From Klebsormidium nitens (lineage: Eukaryota > Streptophyta > Klebsormidiophyceae > Klebsormidiales > Klebsormidiaceae): a DNA stretch of 64,000 nt. The position numbers and the translations under genes were made by a program. Shown here piece after piece: positions 1-11,522 of the stretch. Below the pieces are notes generated by a model. The model ran no database searches. It was not told the DNA's origin and saw only the letters and a program-made list of their open reading frames with translations. The first letter of the stretch is position 1. Each line of letters starts with the position of its first letter. The DNA is taken from positions 1 to 64,000 of the forward strand of contig DF237192.1 in NCBI GenBank assembly GCA_000708835.1. Direction: 5' to 3'.

Positions 1-249
1 ACCGCTGTCGTTTCGCTAACAAGCAGCTAACGAAATCCTGACGAGAACGAGGTTAGGCTTAACCAGACGTAATCGTCACAAGAATTGCCAGCTGGCGGTC
101 CCTTTCAACGGAACACAAATGTAGAAACGTCCAAAGAAGATCCATCCACAATGGAAAAAGCTTGGTAAACTCAGGGCTATCTGGTGTTCAAGCAACCCAT
201 CCAGTCGGGAGTGCGCTTCTGCCAGATGGAATAAGCGGAGGGTATTCAC

Positions 250-3200
250 CTGAGGACAGTAAACCCGAGGCACATGTAGGCCGCGACGCACAGCGCGACC
301 AGCGAAGCGATCGCGGGGACGGGTGTGAATGCGGTCCGTAGGTGTGAATGGTACTCCAGGGAGAAGAGCGCGAGGGTGGCCAGCGGGAAAACGTACGCCC
401 AGCTGGCCATCTCAAACCTGCACACGTGGCAGGTTGGGTTTGGTCGAGTCGCTAAGGGTAGGTTTGACGTGCTCTCTGACACGGTTCTGGATCTGGGCCT
501 ACAAGAGAGATGAGAGAGTGAAGGGAAATAAAAGCTTACTGAAATGCATTTTTGAGGAGGGCTAGACGAAATCGTCACCACTTTCAGCATTCAAGTGCAC
601 TAGAACTGGCTCCAAATTCCGAGCGGAAAAGGGGGTAGATCCAAGAGCAGGCTTCGGAGCAAAGCGGAAAAGGCATGATGAAAATGTCAGGGGAGGGGCC
701 CCAGAAGCAGGACCGAGTGAATCAAGTGAAGACGGCTAAAAAATTTCACGAAGCGGGAAGTAGGACAGAAGCTGATTGACTCCGGCCCAAACATGCTCCA
801 GAACTAGTGCACTCCGGACAAAGTGCATATGTTGAGACGCGCCAGATGCAGATCGGGTCAAGCCCGTCAAAACCAGGAAACCGAGAATGAAACTGTTCTT
901 ACCTAGACCAGAAGTAACCCGTGATCCCCAGCCAGCACATAACGAAGAACCAGACCCAGCTAATGAAGAAAAGGATCCGGGTAAACTCGTCCCAAACCCC
1001 CAGGGTTAGCGACAGGTACGCTAACCCGGCCATCGCCGGTGCCGCCATGTAGATAAACACCGAGGGGCGCAGCTTCTCTTCCAGGTTCCCGCTGGTTATG
1101 ACGCGGGTTAGGGTGAGGGTTAGCAGCACGAGCCACATGAGGAGGGCGAAGCTGAACCAGAGGTAACCCGCTTCTTGGAACTCGAGGGTCTTGCTCACGT
1201 AGCCCTGCAAGTGGGAGCGTAACAATTGATTCGTGGTGCATACAGAGAAGGGTCTTTTACACAGCGTTTCTTGTACGAAAATGGGCGCCAAAGCACGGTT
1301 ACACCTTGCTTAACCATAATTTGACCAGTCTTGGCTAGCAACAAAGACCCGGTTGGATGCCATGGCGGAGTTGCAGAAGAGACGCGGGCTGAACAAAGAA
1401 AATTCTATATAAGCAATCCGAGAGTTTTTCCTCTTTCCGAACTGCGGTCAGCCAACGAGCTGATGTATTGCAAGAGTCTCATATGGCTGATTGAGGGTCA
1501 CTAACCGGATTCGAATGAGCTAGCTGACAGGCAACCTACCGAATTTCCACGGCAAAACCCAGGGTCGATATGAGCGTGATCGAAAAGTAATGCACGCTTG
1601 AATATTTCCAATCCGAAGCAGGGACTGAGCATATTTGAACACTCCGTTGGATCCTGTTCGGACCATCGTTTCTGGAGATGCGCATTCGGCGAGGCTCTAG
1701 TCGACGTGCCTGCTAAACGTTCCTTGCATTCTGTTGGCATAGGTTTCGTTTTTTTAACGAGTACCTGGACAAACGGCGCCACGAAGGCCGCGACAAAGTT
1801 GCCTAGGACCGGGATCATCCAGGCGGGGTTGACGCTGTGAAGGAAGAACGGGGAGCGGATCCACCGGGCGACCATGATGACTGCGAGCAATAGCTGGATG
1901 GGCGCCGCGATCCACTGCAGAAGAGAAAGAAGAGTCAGATCGGCAGTTACCCGAAAACGAGGCGCTTGATCTGAAGCTCTTGAGTCCCCGCCCGTTCCCA
2001 TTGGGTTTCGGTCCAGATGATAACTCTGGAACAGAATATGATCCAAATAATCCTCTTTCGGATCAACTTAGTCCTTTAAAGCTGTGGGAATGCCCTCTCG
2101 ACAATCGAGACGATGATGCTGTCATAAGCGAGTTTCTGCAGTTTGGAGTCAGTAATCAGGGCAATCATCGCGAGACAAAAGCAGTCCATATCGTTCCATT
2201 TAGATGCTGCCATGGTCGAATCTTCAGGCGTGCATGTACGGAAGTGGACGCTCCAGTCCGGGTTGCGTGTGCAACGTTCTGAACCCGGAGCCTTCTGAAT
2301 CCGGAGCCTTCATATGAAAAATAGAAAAAGAATCAGAAATCGGGGACTTGGAGTATCTTATGCACTTACGAAGAGAACCTCGCAGAGCCGGGGGCGGTCA
2401 CCGGCTGCCGCCACGTACGCGTAGAGCAGGAGGGTGATGGTTACGGTCGAAAAGAAGTTGCTGTAAACTGCGGTGGGAATCGGAAATGGGATTATTGGAA
2501 CGGTCTTGAAACACAGGGCATCCACTTCTTGCATTGCTCCGGAGCCACCGATGTAAAGCTAGGGAGCTGCTCCGAATCAAAACTTACAGATGGCGAGAAT
2601 AAGATGTTGTCAGCAACAGAGACTCATAAGGTGAAAGCGGATTGACAGCCTGATCTTAGGTGGAAGATCGATGTCGGAAGCAGGGTAACTGTCACTAGGG
2701 CCGATCCTGCGCAGAGTTTAGCTAGGTGGAAAACCTCAGGCTGACGTCTTGGTAGCATCACTCGAGTCGTTTTCTTTCTTTGCGCAGCTTAAGTGATCCA
2801 GGAACCTGCCACAATCAACTCTGAGGGAATCCAATGCATGGAGGTCGTAAACCCCTCAACGCATTCCGGGAATGTCCAAGTCAAGCGTCGAAGGAGCCCC
2901 AAGATCTTTCACTTGATTTGCAAACCCCTTTACGACCCTCGTATATATAGACGAAGACCTCTCTTAGTCCTCGTTAGACCCATCGCAAAACGGTGGTCCT
3001 CAATTCCGACAGCGTTGTTGAAAAATGGACAAACTCCTGACTTGCTTACAGAAAGGCTGTCGCACTATCCGCTTACCCGGATGGGCCCACTCCTTGGCGA
3101 TCTTGCGCGGGTAAAAGAGGCAGCGAGAGGCGTATAACGTTAGGAGCACCGCAAAGACGACCGCGCTCGCGATGCCAAAACCCTGCCACAGGCCCTTGGG

Positions 3201-3999
3201 AGTATGGATGGCGTCCTGGGCAGGAACCCTGAGCAAACGGATCGTGTCAGAAACTTCCTGCTTGACCGTGACAGTCCCGGGAAGCGGAATCCAATCGCAA
3301 CAGGAAAACGACTTACTATGTCCAGAGAGTTTTTGAAATATATGGGAACGAACCGCTCAAGACGACAGAACTTACGCATGGAGTACGATCGAGATTGTGG
3401 GTCCTAAACCCTATCAATGACGACAGAAGCTGAGTTGAGGTTCAATCGCAGTGAGCTTTTCCGAGTCAGCACGGTCGAAATTCTGAAGCGTTTGCATGAA
3501 ACTGACCGCCTGGGTTTGATAAGGCAGCGGCGCCGCCTAAGCAGGTGCTCGTCATTTCAACGTCAAGAAAACATTCTCTGCTTGCAAGGGCGGAAGGAAT
3601 CATTGAATGTTGTTGGTTGTTTCACGTCGCACGACGAGAAATAGTGCAGGTGGCTCTTCGCTTGAATTCCCTTTGGGGAGTAGCTCTTTGCTTGCCGTGG
3701 CGAGTTGGAACAAAGTGTAGAAAGTATGGGATGGGAGATACGATTCAAGTGCTTTTCCACCAGACATGATTGGCGTCCAGTTGGATGCCCTTGAAAGCAA
3801 GCAGGAGCTCCCAGAGTTATGAGGGTTCTCACCAGACACAGGCCAAGCCAGCCAGCCCCATCGGCGCAGCGAACCAGGAGACCTGCGTGTGACGGATGAA
3901 GTGACGGTCCTCCTTACGGAACTCGTCGCTTTTGTCGACCTTGTAATAGAGCGCCACGTCAGCCGCCCGCTCTGGAAGGCTTCCCATGAAGACGGCGTC
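250..3999 (-). CDS. TDT/SLAC1-TehA family anion channel or dicarboxylate transporter, 6 exons seen
   Basis: Multi-span plasma-membrane channel/transporter of the tellurite-resistance/dicarboxylate (TehA, SLAC1) family. Exons, 5' to 3': 3999-3833, 3228-3077, 2467-2370, 1914-1765, 1204-903, 417-250; all joins keep phase. Family landmarks appear in the right order: VSWFAAPMGLAGLA (helix 1), KEWAHP joined across an intron to VYSNFFSTVTI (matching the HPVRSNFFATIPI region of TehA), NPAWMIPVLGNFVAA, RPSVFIYMAAPA, and ASWAYVFPLATLAL. About 340 residues, the usual family length. The start is uncertain: the first ATG is at 3987, just after a good acceptor at 4000, so a 5' exon may exist. The 3' end is also uncertain: CAG|GTGAAT at 250 is a fair donor, but reading on gives a stop at 246-248. 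Substrate cannot be told. It lies in the same orientation as the DUF4395 gene upstream. Confidence 0.82.
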
Positions 4000-4392
4000 C
4001 TGCAGAGAAAGGTCGTCACTGCTCTTGAAGGCGTTAGCCACGTTTTATCAGCTGTGTCACAGAATTCAGGGTTGAAATGAAAGCGCTATGCAGCATTTTA
4101 GTGGTCATATTTTCTGAGCTAGCTTCGACTAGACCACTGATAATCGAGGTCAATGTTTCATTGTGTTTTGCGTACCGGACACCTAGATGCGGAAGTCAAT
4201 CTTGCAGGAAGATTTGCGGAGAGTTCTCTTCTCGATCCACTTGGGTAGTACCGATTTGGTAGTTCGTATCAGCAACAAAGCAACAGAGTATGTATGATGC
4301 AGCAGGCTCATCATTCTCTGCACTCCTCAAATTGCAGACACAAGCAAGTTATCAAGCTCTACGGTAGTCCAGGCGCTTCTGACCATCGTTTG
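4000..4392. other. Intergenic spacer between DUF4395 and TDT genes
   Basis: About 390 bases between the stop of the DUF4395 gene and the first supported exon of the transporter. It would hold the 3' UTR of the former and the promoter, 5' UTR or a missed first exon of the latter. No convincing coding segment seen on either strand. Confidence 0.5.
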
Positions 4393-6848
4393 CTAACTTC
4401 TGGTTGAGCTCAATTCCGATTCCTGGTGTTCATTTGAAAGCCTGTGTAGCTGAAGCCTTATTTCAGGACCTTTGACGAGTGCTTTATCCCAACACTCAGA
4501 GTCAGGCCGTTGCTGTCGCCCTACCGTTGTCTTCGCATTAAGCGGCTTAACATCGTCCCAAGCGTCCCCAGCTTCCAAATCTCGGAGCATAGCGTGTGCC
4601 TCGTCCTTGAATTCGCCGCTCACTAGCCCGGCCTTGACCAAGAGGCCGAACATCCAGCAACCGGCGCAGAAGTTGATGAAGCACTCCAGGGCGGCGGCGC
4701 CTGCAAACATATCGGCCAGTCAGGAGATTGCGTTTATTTTCAATCACATAAGTTGCTGCTTTAGGACGGAAATGGTGGACTGAAAAGCAAGCTGCAGGAA
4801 GTTCTTTTTGTATCAGCACAGACTCCCCATACATCCCAGAGAGCATCAGACATCGGAGCTGCAAAAAATCATCCTTCTATCAAGACTGGTTCGTAATGGC
4901 CAAGAAAGGTGGATGCAAGAATGCATTGCTCTTTCAGCAGATATCACTGCCCGTCACTTCTGCAAGAATGTGAAATCGCAGTCCGTCACTTCAAGCCAAG
5001 CTGTGAATGAAACTTTCAAAAGAGAAGCACTTTGCTTTGCGAACCATCTGGATCGGAGGTGTTCATCCCAGCTTTGCTTTTGATGGACATTCCACACGTT
5101 GGAAAAGACCTGCTTGAAAACCCCCAGACGACGACTCCTTTTACACGAACTCTGTATACAAAGCGGACGTTCCGGTCACACTTAAACAGAGCATACTGGG
5201 ATCTCGACTTCCTACCAATAAGACTCTATCGAACAAATGGGGCTGATTTCCTGCTTCAAAACAGCCACCAATTTTCTATGCCCTACTTTCCCAGCTTCTT
5301 ACCTGCCAAGGCAGCGAGGAAGCATGAGGCAGCAATGGTGTTCTCCGCCGCAAAGAAAATCAAGGCCGCCATGAAGGAGAAGAAGAAGCCGCAGAAGACG
5401 GCAAATTGTTTTGGGGCACCGTCCACATAAGCTTTGGGAAGGAAAGCCGCAATGACAGATGAGGTGACACCAATGGGGCTGAAGATGCCCCCAAACACAA
5501 TCCTGCATGTTGGAAGGTTTTTAAAAATCTATAGGCTGCTAGCAGAAAAGGATTGTCCTGCAAATGGTTGCCAGTAAGGTGCGGGGTTTGGGCCCGGACA
5601 GGGTCAAAGGAGTTTGCAGATTGGCTCTTCATCCAGGTTCAGCTCTTTGAATCAATAGATGCATCAGTCTTTAACCTGAGGGGATGCAGAAAAAAGGAGC
5701 CCTGTACCGCAAGTAATGTCCCCAAAAGCAGGCAGAACTTAAAATATCTATGAAAACACTTAGGAGCCAAATACATTGTGCAGCTTCTGACCATACCAAA
5801 TTTTACTGCAGGAGGTGAGGCCCCCTTCGCAAGTAACTTTCTGCAAGGCTTCCTTGTTGTGCAACTTATCTAGCTGGGGTAAGCTTGCACGGTTCTCACC
5901 TGGAGAGATAGTCGGCAGCCAAGCCGCCAGTGGCAAATGCGATGGTTTGCTGTGCCCGGAAGATAATTGACAGCACGCAAATCAGGACCACTGTAGGATA
6001 GCATGGAGAAGCTGTGGTTAGGGAAGCGTGTTCGACCAAACATCTGCCCTGGAACCTAAGTACTTTGGTACCAGGTTATGAGCCTTCTGAGCTCTCAAGT
6101 GCAACCAGAAGGGTCCATACGCAGAAGCTTCGAGGGGCCTTGTTTATTTTCATCTACCCGCAAACTCAGACGAGTCTTGCTTGCTTGCATGAGTCCATGC
6201 TAGCGCGCTGGCAATTGGAGTATGCAGCATGCTGGCTTTGCTTTATAGTCCATCAATTGAGTCTTCTAGCTTTAGACTTCCCTGACCCAGCTGAATATGT
6301 ATCAAAAGCCTAGCATGTATACAGAATTTGTTTAAGAATAGAGAAAATTGACTTTTTAGTTCAAAAAGAAGGTCAATAATTTTGTTATCTAAACTGCAGC
6401 GCAACATTCTTTTCTTTGATTGAACCTGCTTGGAGCTAGGGGTTCATTCATATATAAGGCAGTATGGTTGATCACGTTACATCATAATGCGCCGTTATGT
6501 GAAAGAGAGCTTGAAAGCCTTTCTAGACACTGAAATGGACAAAAGTAATTCTACAAGACCAGCTACTGCACCAGACACCCTGAAGAGAACCCAGAAACGG
6601 GTTGTGGTAGCATCACCTGTTCCGGAGGTCAACCGTGCCACATTCTCGTTGACCTTCTGGGGAAACCAGAAAAAAGGCACCAGGGACCCAGCCCTGGCCC
6701 TGCATCTGCTAGCTCTGTCAGCAGTCTTGGGCTCCTTCTCCCCTCCATCAGGCCTGCCGGTGCCTGTTGGGAATCCAGGGGGGCCTCCTGCAGACACCAG
6801 CTGCGGTTCCTTCAAAGAAGCCTCCACATGATTGGCGAACTCTTCCAT
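4393..6848 (-). CDS. DUF4395 integral membrane protein, 4 exons, 276 aa
   Basis: Membrane protein resembling DUF4395 (a family known mainly from bacteria and photosynthetic organisms; no defined activity). Exons 6848-6617, 5990-5900, 5502-5303, 4700-4393; lengths 232, 91, 200 and 308 sum to 831, exactly in frame with a stop. The N-terminus (about 60 residues) is polar and Gly/Pro-rich. Then comes PQKVNENVARLTSGT running across intron 1 into VVLICVLSII, a second hydrophobic stretch AVFCGFFFSFMAALIFF, and across intron 3 a third ending INFCAGCWMFGLL. The paired cysteines in FCAGCW are typical of the family C-terminus. The tail is charged and ends at a stop at 4393. Function is not known; the Cys pair hints at metal or redox chemistry but that is inference. 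Confidence 0.78.
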
Positions 6849-7277
6849 GTTGCTCGGGCTGCTAGCCGGATACTGGAAGAGAGCGGTGGCAAGATTGGCA
6901 ATGCGGATTCAGGAGAGCAGCTGGCTCACTAGCAGGATGCGTCTGCTCCCTCATCAAAAGCAAATGAGTTTGTTTGAGCTGTTCATGTGCGCAGGACTCC
7001 GCGGCAGGAGCTCGGCCCCAGCTGCATCAGTGCAAGAAACGTAGCATGCTTGCCAGTGCATTTGCAAGTCACTGCTTCACCACCAGCAGAGTGCGGTGCG
7101 GGTGTAGTCCTCCACCGTCAGTAATTAGTGCTATATGACCACATGGGTGTTGGCCGGCAGTACCCGCTTTCGTCATCAGGTGTTGACTCCATGCCCGGTG
7201 GGACGGTTAACACTGTACTTAACGGGACGCTAACCATCGGTTTCGGCGTTCAACAGAAGACAACCTCAGTGCTCAAG

Positions 7278-7572
7278 CTACCGTAGTCCAAGGTAATGAT
7301 TCCAAATAAATAAATAATTATCTGCATTAAGAAGTCAGAAATTCGGATTTCGCATTCGGAAAGTGGAAATTCGGAAAGGTTTATTATTCCCGAAATGGTC
7401 CTCGTAAGCCCGAAAACGGCCAAGTTCGGCCTCAAAATCCCCTTCCTAGTGGGAACATACGGGATTCGGATTCTTGTCGGAATCAGCATAAATAAATCCG
7501 CTTTTCTGGTCGGATTGTCGAAAAACAATTCCAAATAAAATCGTTCGAAATCATCACGTTGGACTACGGTAA
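7278..7572. mobile_element. Short TIR element (MITE-like)
   Basis: Terminal inverted repeats: 7278-7301 (CTACCGTAGTCCAA then GGTAATGATT) matches the reverse complement of 7549-7572 at 21 of 24 positions. The interior is AT-rich and non-coding, about 295 bases in all. No transposase and no clear target-site duplication seen, so the class is open. Confidence 0.55.
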
Positions 7573-9652
7573 CTGTTCAATCTAACCCCATACATCCGCC
7601 GGGCCCCGAGCAATGGCATTATACACAGATACCACCTCAGTGACCTCATGCCTCATGAGACCTAGTCAACGTACGGATAGCGGAATTCCCGGTCCCGGTG
7701 AGTCTTGGAAGTTGGCAGCAGTGGAATCCCTTCCGAGGTTTCGACGGCGCAAACGGGCCACCAGGCACACGTCAGCGGTCCGAATTGTTTGATAACCATG
7801 GCGGTCAACCGGTTCACTCAACCGAGGGGTAATCGTTGTCGGATGAGGCAGATTTTAGGTGGTCGGGTGAGACTAGCCGACCAGATCGACGGGTGGGACC
7901 CGTGACCAGTCAGCCCCGGAGCCGACAGATATCAGTTCGAAACTCCGTGTCGAACGGTGCCGTTTTGGCGATTTGCAGTTTGACTTATTTTCGGAGCAAA
8001 TCAGACTGTGCCACGTAGCCTTGCGGGCCCCATGGAGCTTGCCGCATCCCGATTCCGATCCCGATCATCCGCTTCCGATGAGTCGGTGCATTTACTGATA
8101 CCGTTATTGCCAATCCGCCGCCCTGGGCCTAGGCACATCAAAGGCTGATCCAGTAGTATGAACGTCGGACAAAGCCTGAGCAGCAGAATTACATAATTAG
8201 ACTGATGCAGAATATCTATCACTCATATTTGCGGGATGAAGAACCGTCCAGTGCATCCAGCTTCATTCATTCCTCTGGCACCGTACGCCAGCTCTACATG
8301 CATATGCTTGAATGGTTGTGATTCATCGATCGATGGCATCTGATGGCGCGCGGCATTTTGGCTGACATCATAGTACTGATGGTCAAATGCAACGTGAAGC
8401 TTCTGCTGCAACAAGCTGAACTTTCTGCTGAGTGATTTGTGAAGGCAAGAGTGGCAAGTTCAACCATTGAGCCTTCGGAGCTTCTCTGAACGAACTCATG
8501 GAGTGGAGCCTAAAAAAATTACGGAAGATTCCTATTACATGCAACTCAATTATCCAGTGGCTTGATCGCTTGAGCGTCATTGGTAAGTAACATTGTCCTA
8601 GTAGTGTCCAGTGACGTTCCTATCCTGTAAGATTTCTCACCATTTGAGATGGTTCTGAGGCTCGTGGCTACTGTCAATGGAGCCCCAATGGAGCTAAATA
8701 TCACTCTTAATTATGATCGTGTTGCTTGCTTGAATCTGGACCGGGCCTGGTGACTGCCAAACGATCATGCATATGCAAGAGATGATGCACCAGACTTCAT
8801 CATCATGTGGATCAGTGACACAGTGAAGAAAGACATTCCAAGATTTATTAGCAGAAATTAAGGCCAGCTTTCGAGTCCTTCCTAGAATAGCCTGCTATAA
8901 TTTATTAAAACGTTCTTGTCATCCTTGCGGCCTTTATGGCGTGGTAGTTGATCTATATAAATATGGCAAGGGTTTCCCTGTACCTGACATGGAGTAGTCC
9001 CAATGGGAGAAAGGATCTTAATGGTCAGGTCTTGGTCTTGCGTCACTAGACTTCAGAAGCTGTCAGACTCAGTCGTTGGACAGTCCACTCAAGGAAAGAG
9101 GAGATCCAGGAGAAATTAAGAAGGGGGGGGTTGGATGGGACAGGCTTAGTCGGAGACGGTACTACTAGGTCAATGAAAGCGATCGTTAGCTAGAACACCG
9201 TAGTTGTCCCAAGGCCCAATTTGCAGAAAGAACGCTCTGCTTTTAGCTCTGGTGTCTTGCCCGTGTTTTGTCCTCAAGTTTGCAAGTCTCTACTTTTCAG
9301 AGCATCGGAGGAGTAACGGTCCGGGTAAGCTCAAAGCTGTTTACATGGTGACTGGCCGGGCCCACTCGGTCGCTTTGGGCGCGAGTTATAATGTAATTAC
9401 CTGCGCACGGTGGTATGAAACCCGGTTGTTTTGACTCGCGCGAAGTGTTCGGAGTCGCGCGAAAGTGCGCTGGTAGCGCGCGCCGCCTCTACCGCGGCCT
9501 GCCCGACGAGCAAGGGCGGGGGGCAGGGTTTCGGAAAGATGACGTGGACTTGAGCACGTAAAGAGTGTATCATTATCCGGCTGGGAAGCATTTTGATTGG
9601 ACGCTTCCTGGTGGCTTTAGCTGGTGACGTTGGATCAAAGGGTTTTAGAAAA

Positions 9653-9847
9653 ACTGGCGACATTTGTGTTCACTTAGGGCCGTGTTCACTTAAGAACAGG
9701 TCCCGGCGACGGATAGGGTTGGTTTGGTGGTTAGGGTGGGTACGGGTGCGAAGCGTGTAATCCTTTTAGTTTAGGTTTTTAGTTCGTTTTTGCCCCGGGC
9801 GGATACTTAAGTGAACACAAGCTTAAGTGAACACAGATGTCGCCAGT
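9653..9847. mobile_element. Palindromic TIR element with 42-base arms
   Basis: Left arm 9653-9694 starts ACTGGCGACATTTGTG and holds GTGTTCACTTA twice. The right arm 9806-9847 is its inverted copy, 37 of 42 positions matching. About 110 bases lie between, including one copy of a dispersed GGTTAGGGTGGG-type sequence. Non-coding; probably a non-autonomous DNA element. Confidence 0.6.
9711..9775 (+). repeat. Dispersed G-rich repeat, copy A
   Basis: Sequence of the form GGTTTGGTGGTTAGGGTGGG, then GGGTGCGAAGC, then a T-rich tail. The same order of blocks recurs at 12586, 18452 and 26380. This copy sits between the arms of the palindromic element. Confidence 0.5.
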
Positions 9848-10125
9848 ATGTTTTAGAAGGGGTTTGATCGGCTCATTGGCCGTTTGAACTGGTTGGGGCG
9901 TACAAGATAGATCTGATACAACATCTGCTGTGCTTATGCAGTTCACTGAGACAAAAGAATCAAAAGAATCAGAGGGCTGAGGATGTGCAGGGAAGCAGGG
10001 AGAGGATAATTACCTACTAACCACTCCTCGCTTTGGGCATTGTTGGCGGCAGAGTTGCGCGATAAGCGCCTCTCGGGATCGAAAGCTTGCCTTCGCTAGA
10101 ATTCGTTGCAGGGTTTTCGCACGCG

Positions 10126-10137
10126 CTATATATATAA
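10126..10137 (+). promoter_or_regulatory. TATA-like motif
   Basis: CTATATATATAA in a GC-rich setting, only 3 bases before an ATG at 10140, so it is too close to drive that ATG directly. No confirmed gene follows. Weak call. Confidence 0.2.
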
Positions 10138-11522
10138 CGGATGCTCGCGCACGTGCAGTTCGTGTGCGCGAAACTTGCTGCGGCGCCGCCTTCATCGCCA
10201 CCGAGCAGATCGGTATCGGAAAGTCGGTTGAGAAACCCCGGGCCCGGTCAAGCGATAGGCTTAAAATCGAAGCTCGTGGTAAGCTGAAATTGGTGCACGA
10301 GAACGGGTACTTCACGGGAGCGTCGGAACTCGGAACCTCGTACGAGGGACGAGCATGAGTGGGCACAGGGGCGTTTTCTGGATCGACTTTGAGAGGGCCG
10401 AAATGGGAGCGAAGAGCGGGATGACGTGGGAGCTGACAGAAAACACCTGGGCGATTGAGTCACAACAGAGGGGACTCGCGTTCGGTAGGCTTCGTAGGCT
10501 AGAGAAATAGCAGGCGTTGTGATACAACATTCGCAAGAATGCTCAACCGTTCAATGCTCCAGATGGTGATGTTTGTTAGCGCTCATTAATCGAGTAGAGC
10601 GTGTGCTTAATTCTTTATGGTGAGAACTTGTAAAGATGAAGATGGGCTGAAGGCACCTTGCGGACGGTCCTTTGTAATAATGCCAACTCGGATCCGAGTC
10701 GACGATACGATACGAGGGCGGGAAATGACGCACAAAGCCTGGTCTAACGCTGGCAACATACTCAATGCTCCCCGTTTTATATGCATGGAGTTTGGATAAG
10801 CAGAAGTTTACGTTGAGCGACCAACATCACCTTCCAGTTTCCATCTCACTATTACTCTCAAAGCACTTTTCAAGAACCAGAAATGTTATATGGACACGAA
10901 AGCTCTCCGATCCTGGTTTTGCAGCAGCATGTCATGATCCAATCCGACACATGTTTCCACCGTTCAATCCTGGTCCAGAAATCGCATGTCTTTGAGGTCC
11001 ATTTCCATAATACAATGACAACATACATAGTCACAATTGTCACAACTACTGAGGATGTCGCATCTGACTAAGTATTAGTGAGTTCTAGCGTTCTCACGGT
11101 GCGCTTGATGGGCTTTCTTCTGTGCAAGTCTCAAAACTATTCAGCTCTTACGTAAGTGTGGCCGTTCTGACTACGTGTCACTTCTGCGGTTTCCGGTCGC
11201 TTGACCAATAAATACAAATAAAACCAAATCACGCATGTTTAAGTTATTGTCCAACTTGATGGACCCGACTGAAATTTTCACGAAGGGCACACTACGAAGC
11301 TTAGCTAGTGCTCCCGGGTCTCAGAGGCTTCATAAAGACGGGTCGTCCAATCCTCACGTTTCCGTCCGCTTGCCGTGTAATTCATCGCACGCCCGTCTCT
11401 GGTCCTAATATTCCATCCGCCTTTTTCCCATTCCGGTTCCACCTCAAGGGTTTCAAAGCCACTGCTAGAAGCTGGTTAACCAAACCCGCGCGCGGCGCTG
11501 GCCGCGCACGCGCACATAATTA

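Larger units (their letters stand above)
6849..11522. other. Gene-poor interval with two inverted-repeat elements
   Basis: About 4.7 kb with no recognisable gene. Open frames are short and give no family resemblance. It contains a small TIR element (7278-7572), a larger palindromic element (9653-9847) and a TATA-like run at 10126-10137. A possible short first exon follows that run (ATG at 10140, ending near a GTAAGC donor about 140 bases later), but nothing supports it further. The longest minus frame here (10366-10010) is low complexity and probably chance. Confidence 0.5.

Noticed and set aside
10010-10366. 118-codon minus-strand frame near a TATA-like run
   Set aside because: No domain, no splice partner, biased GC-rich composition; not enough to call a gene.
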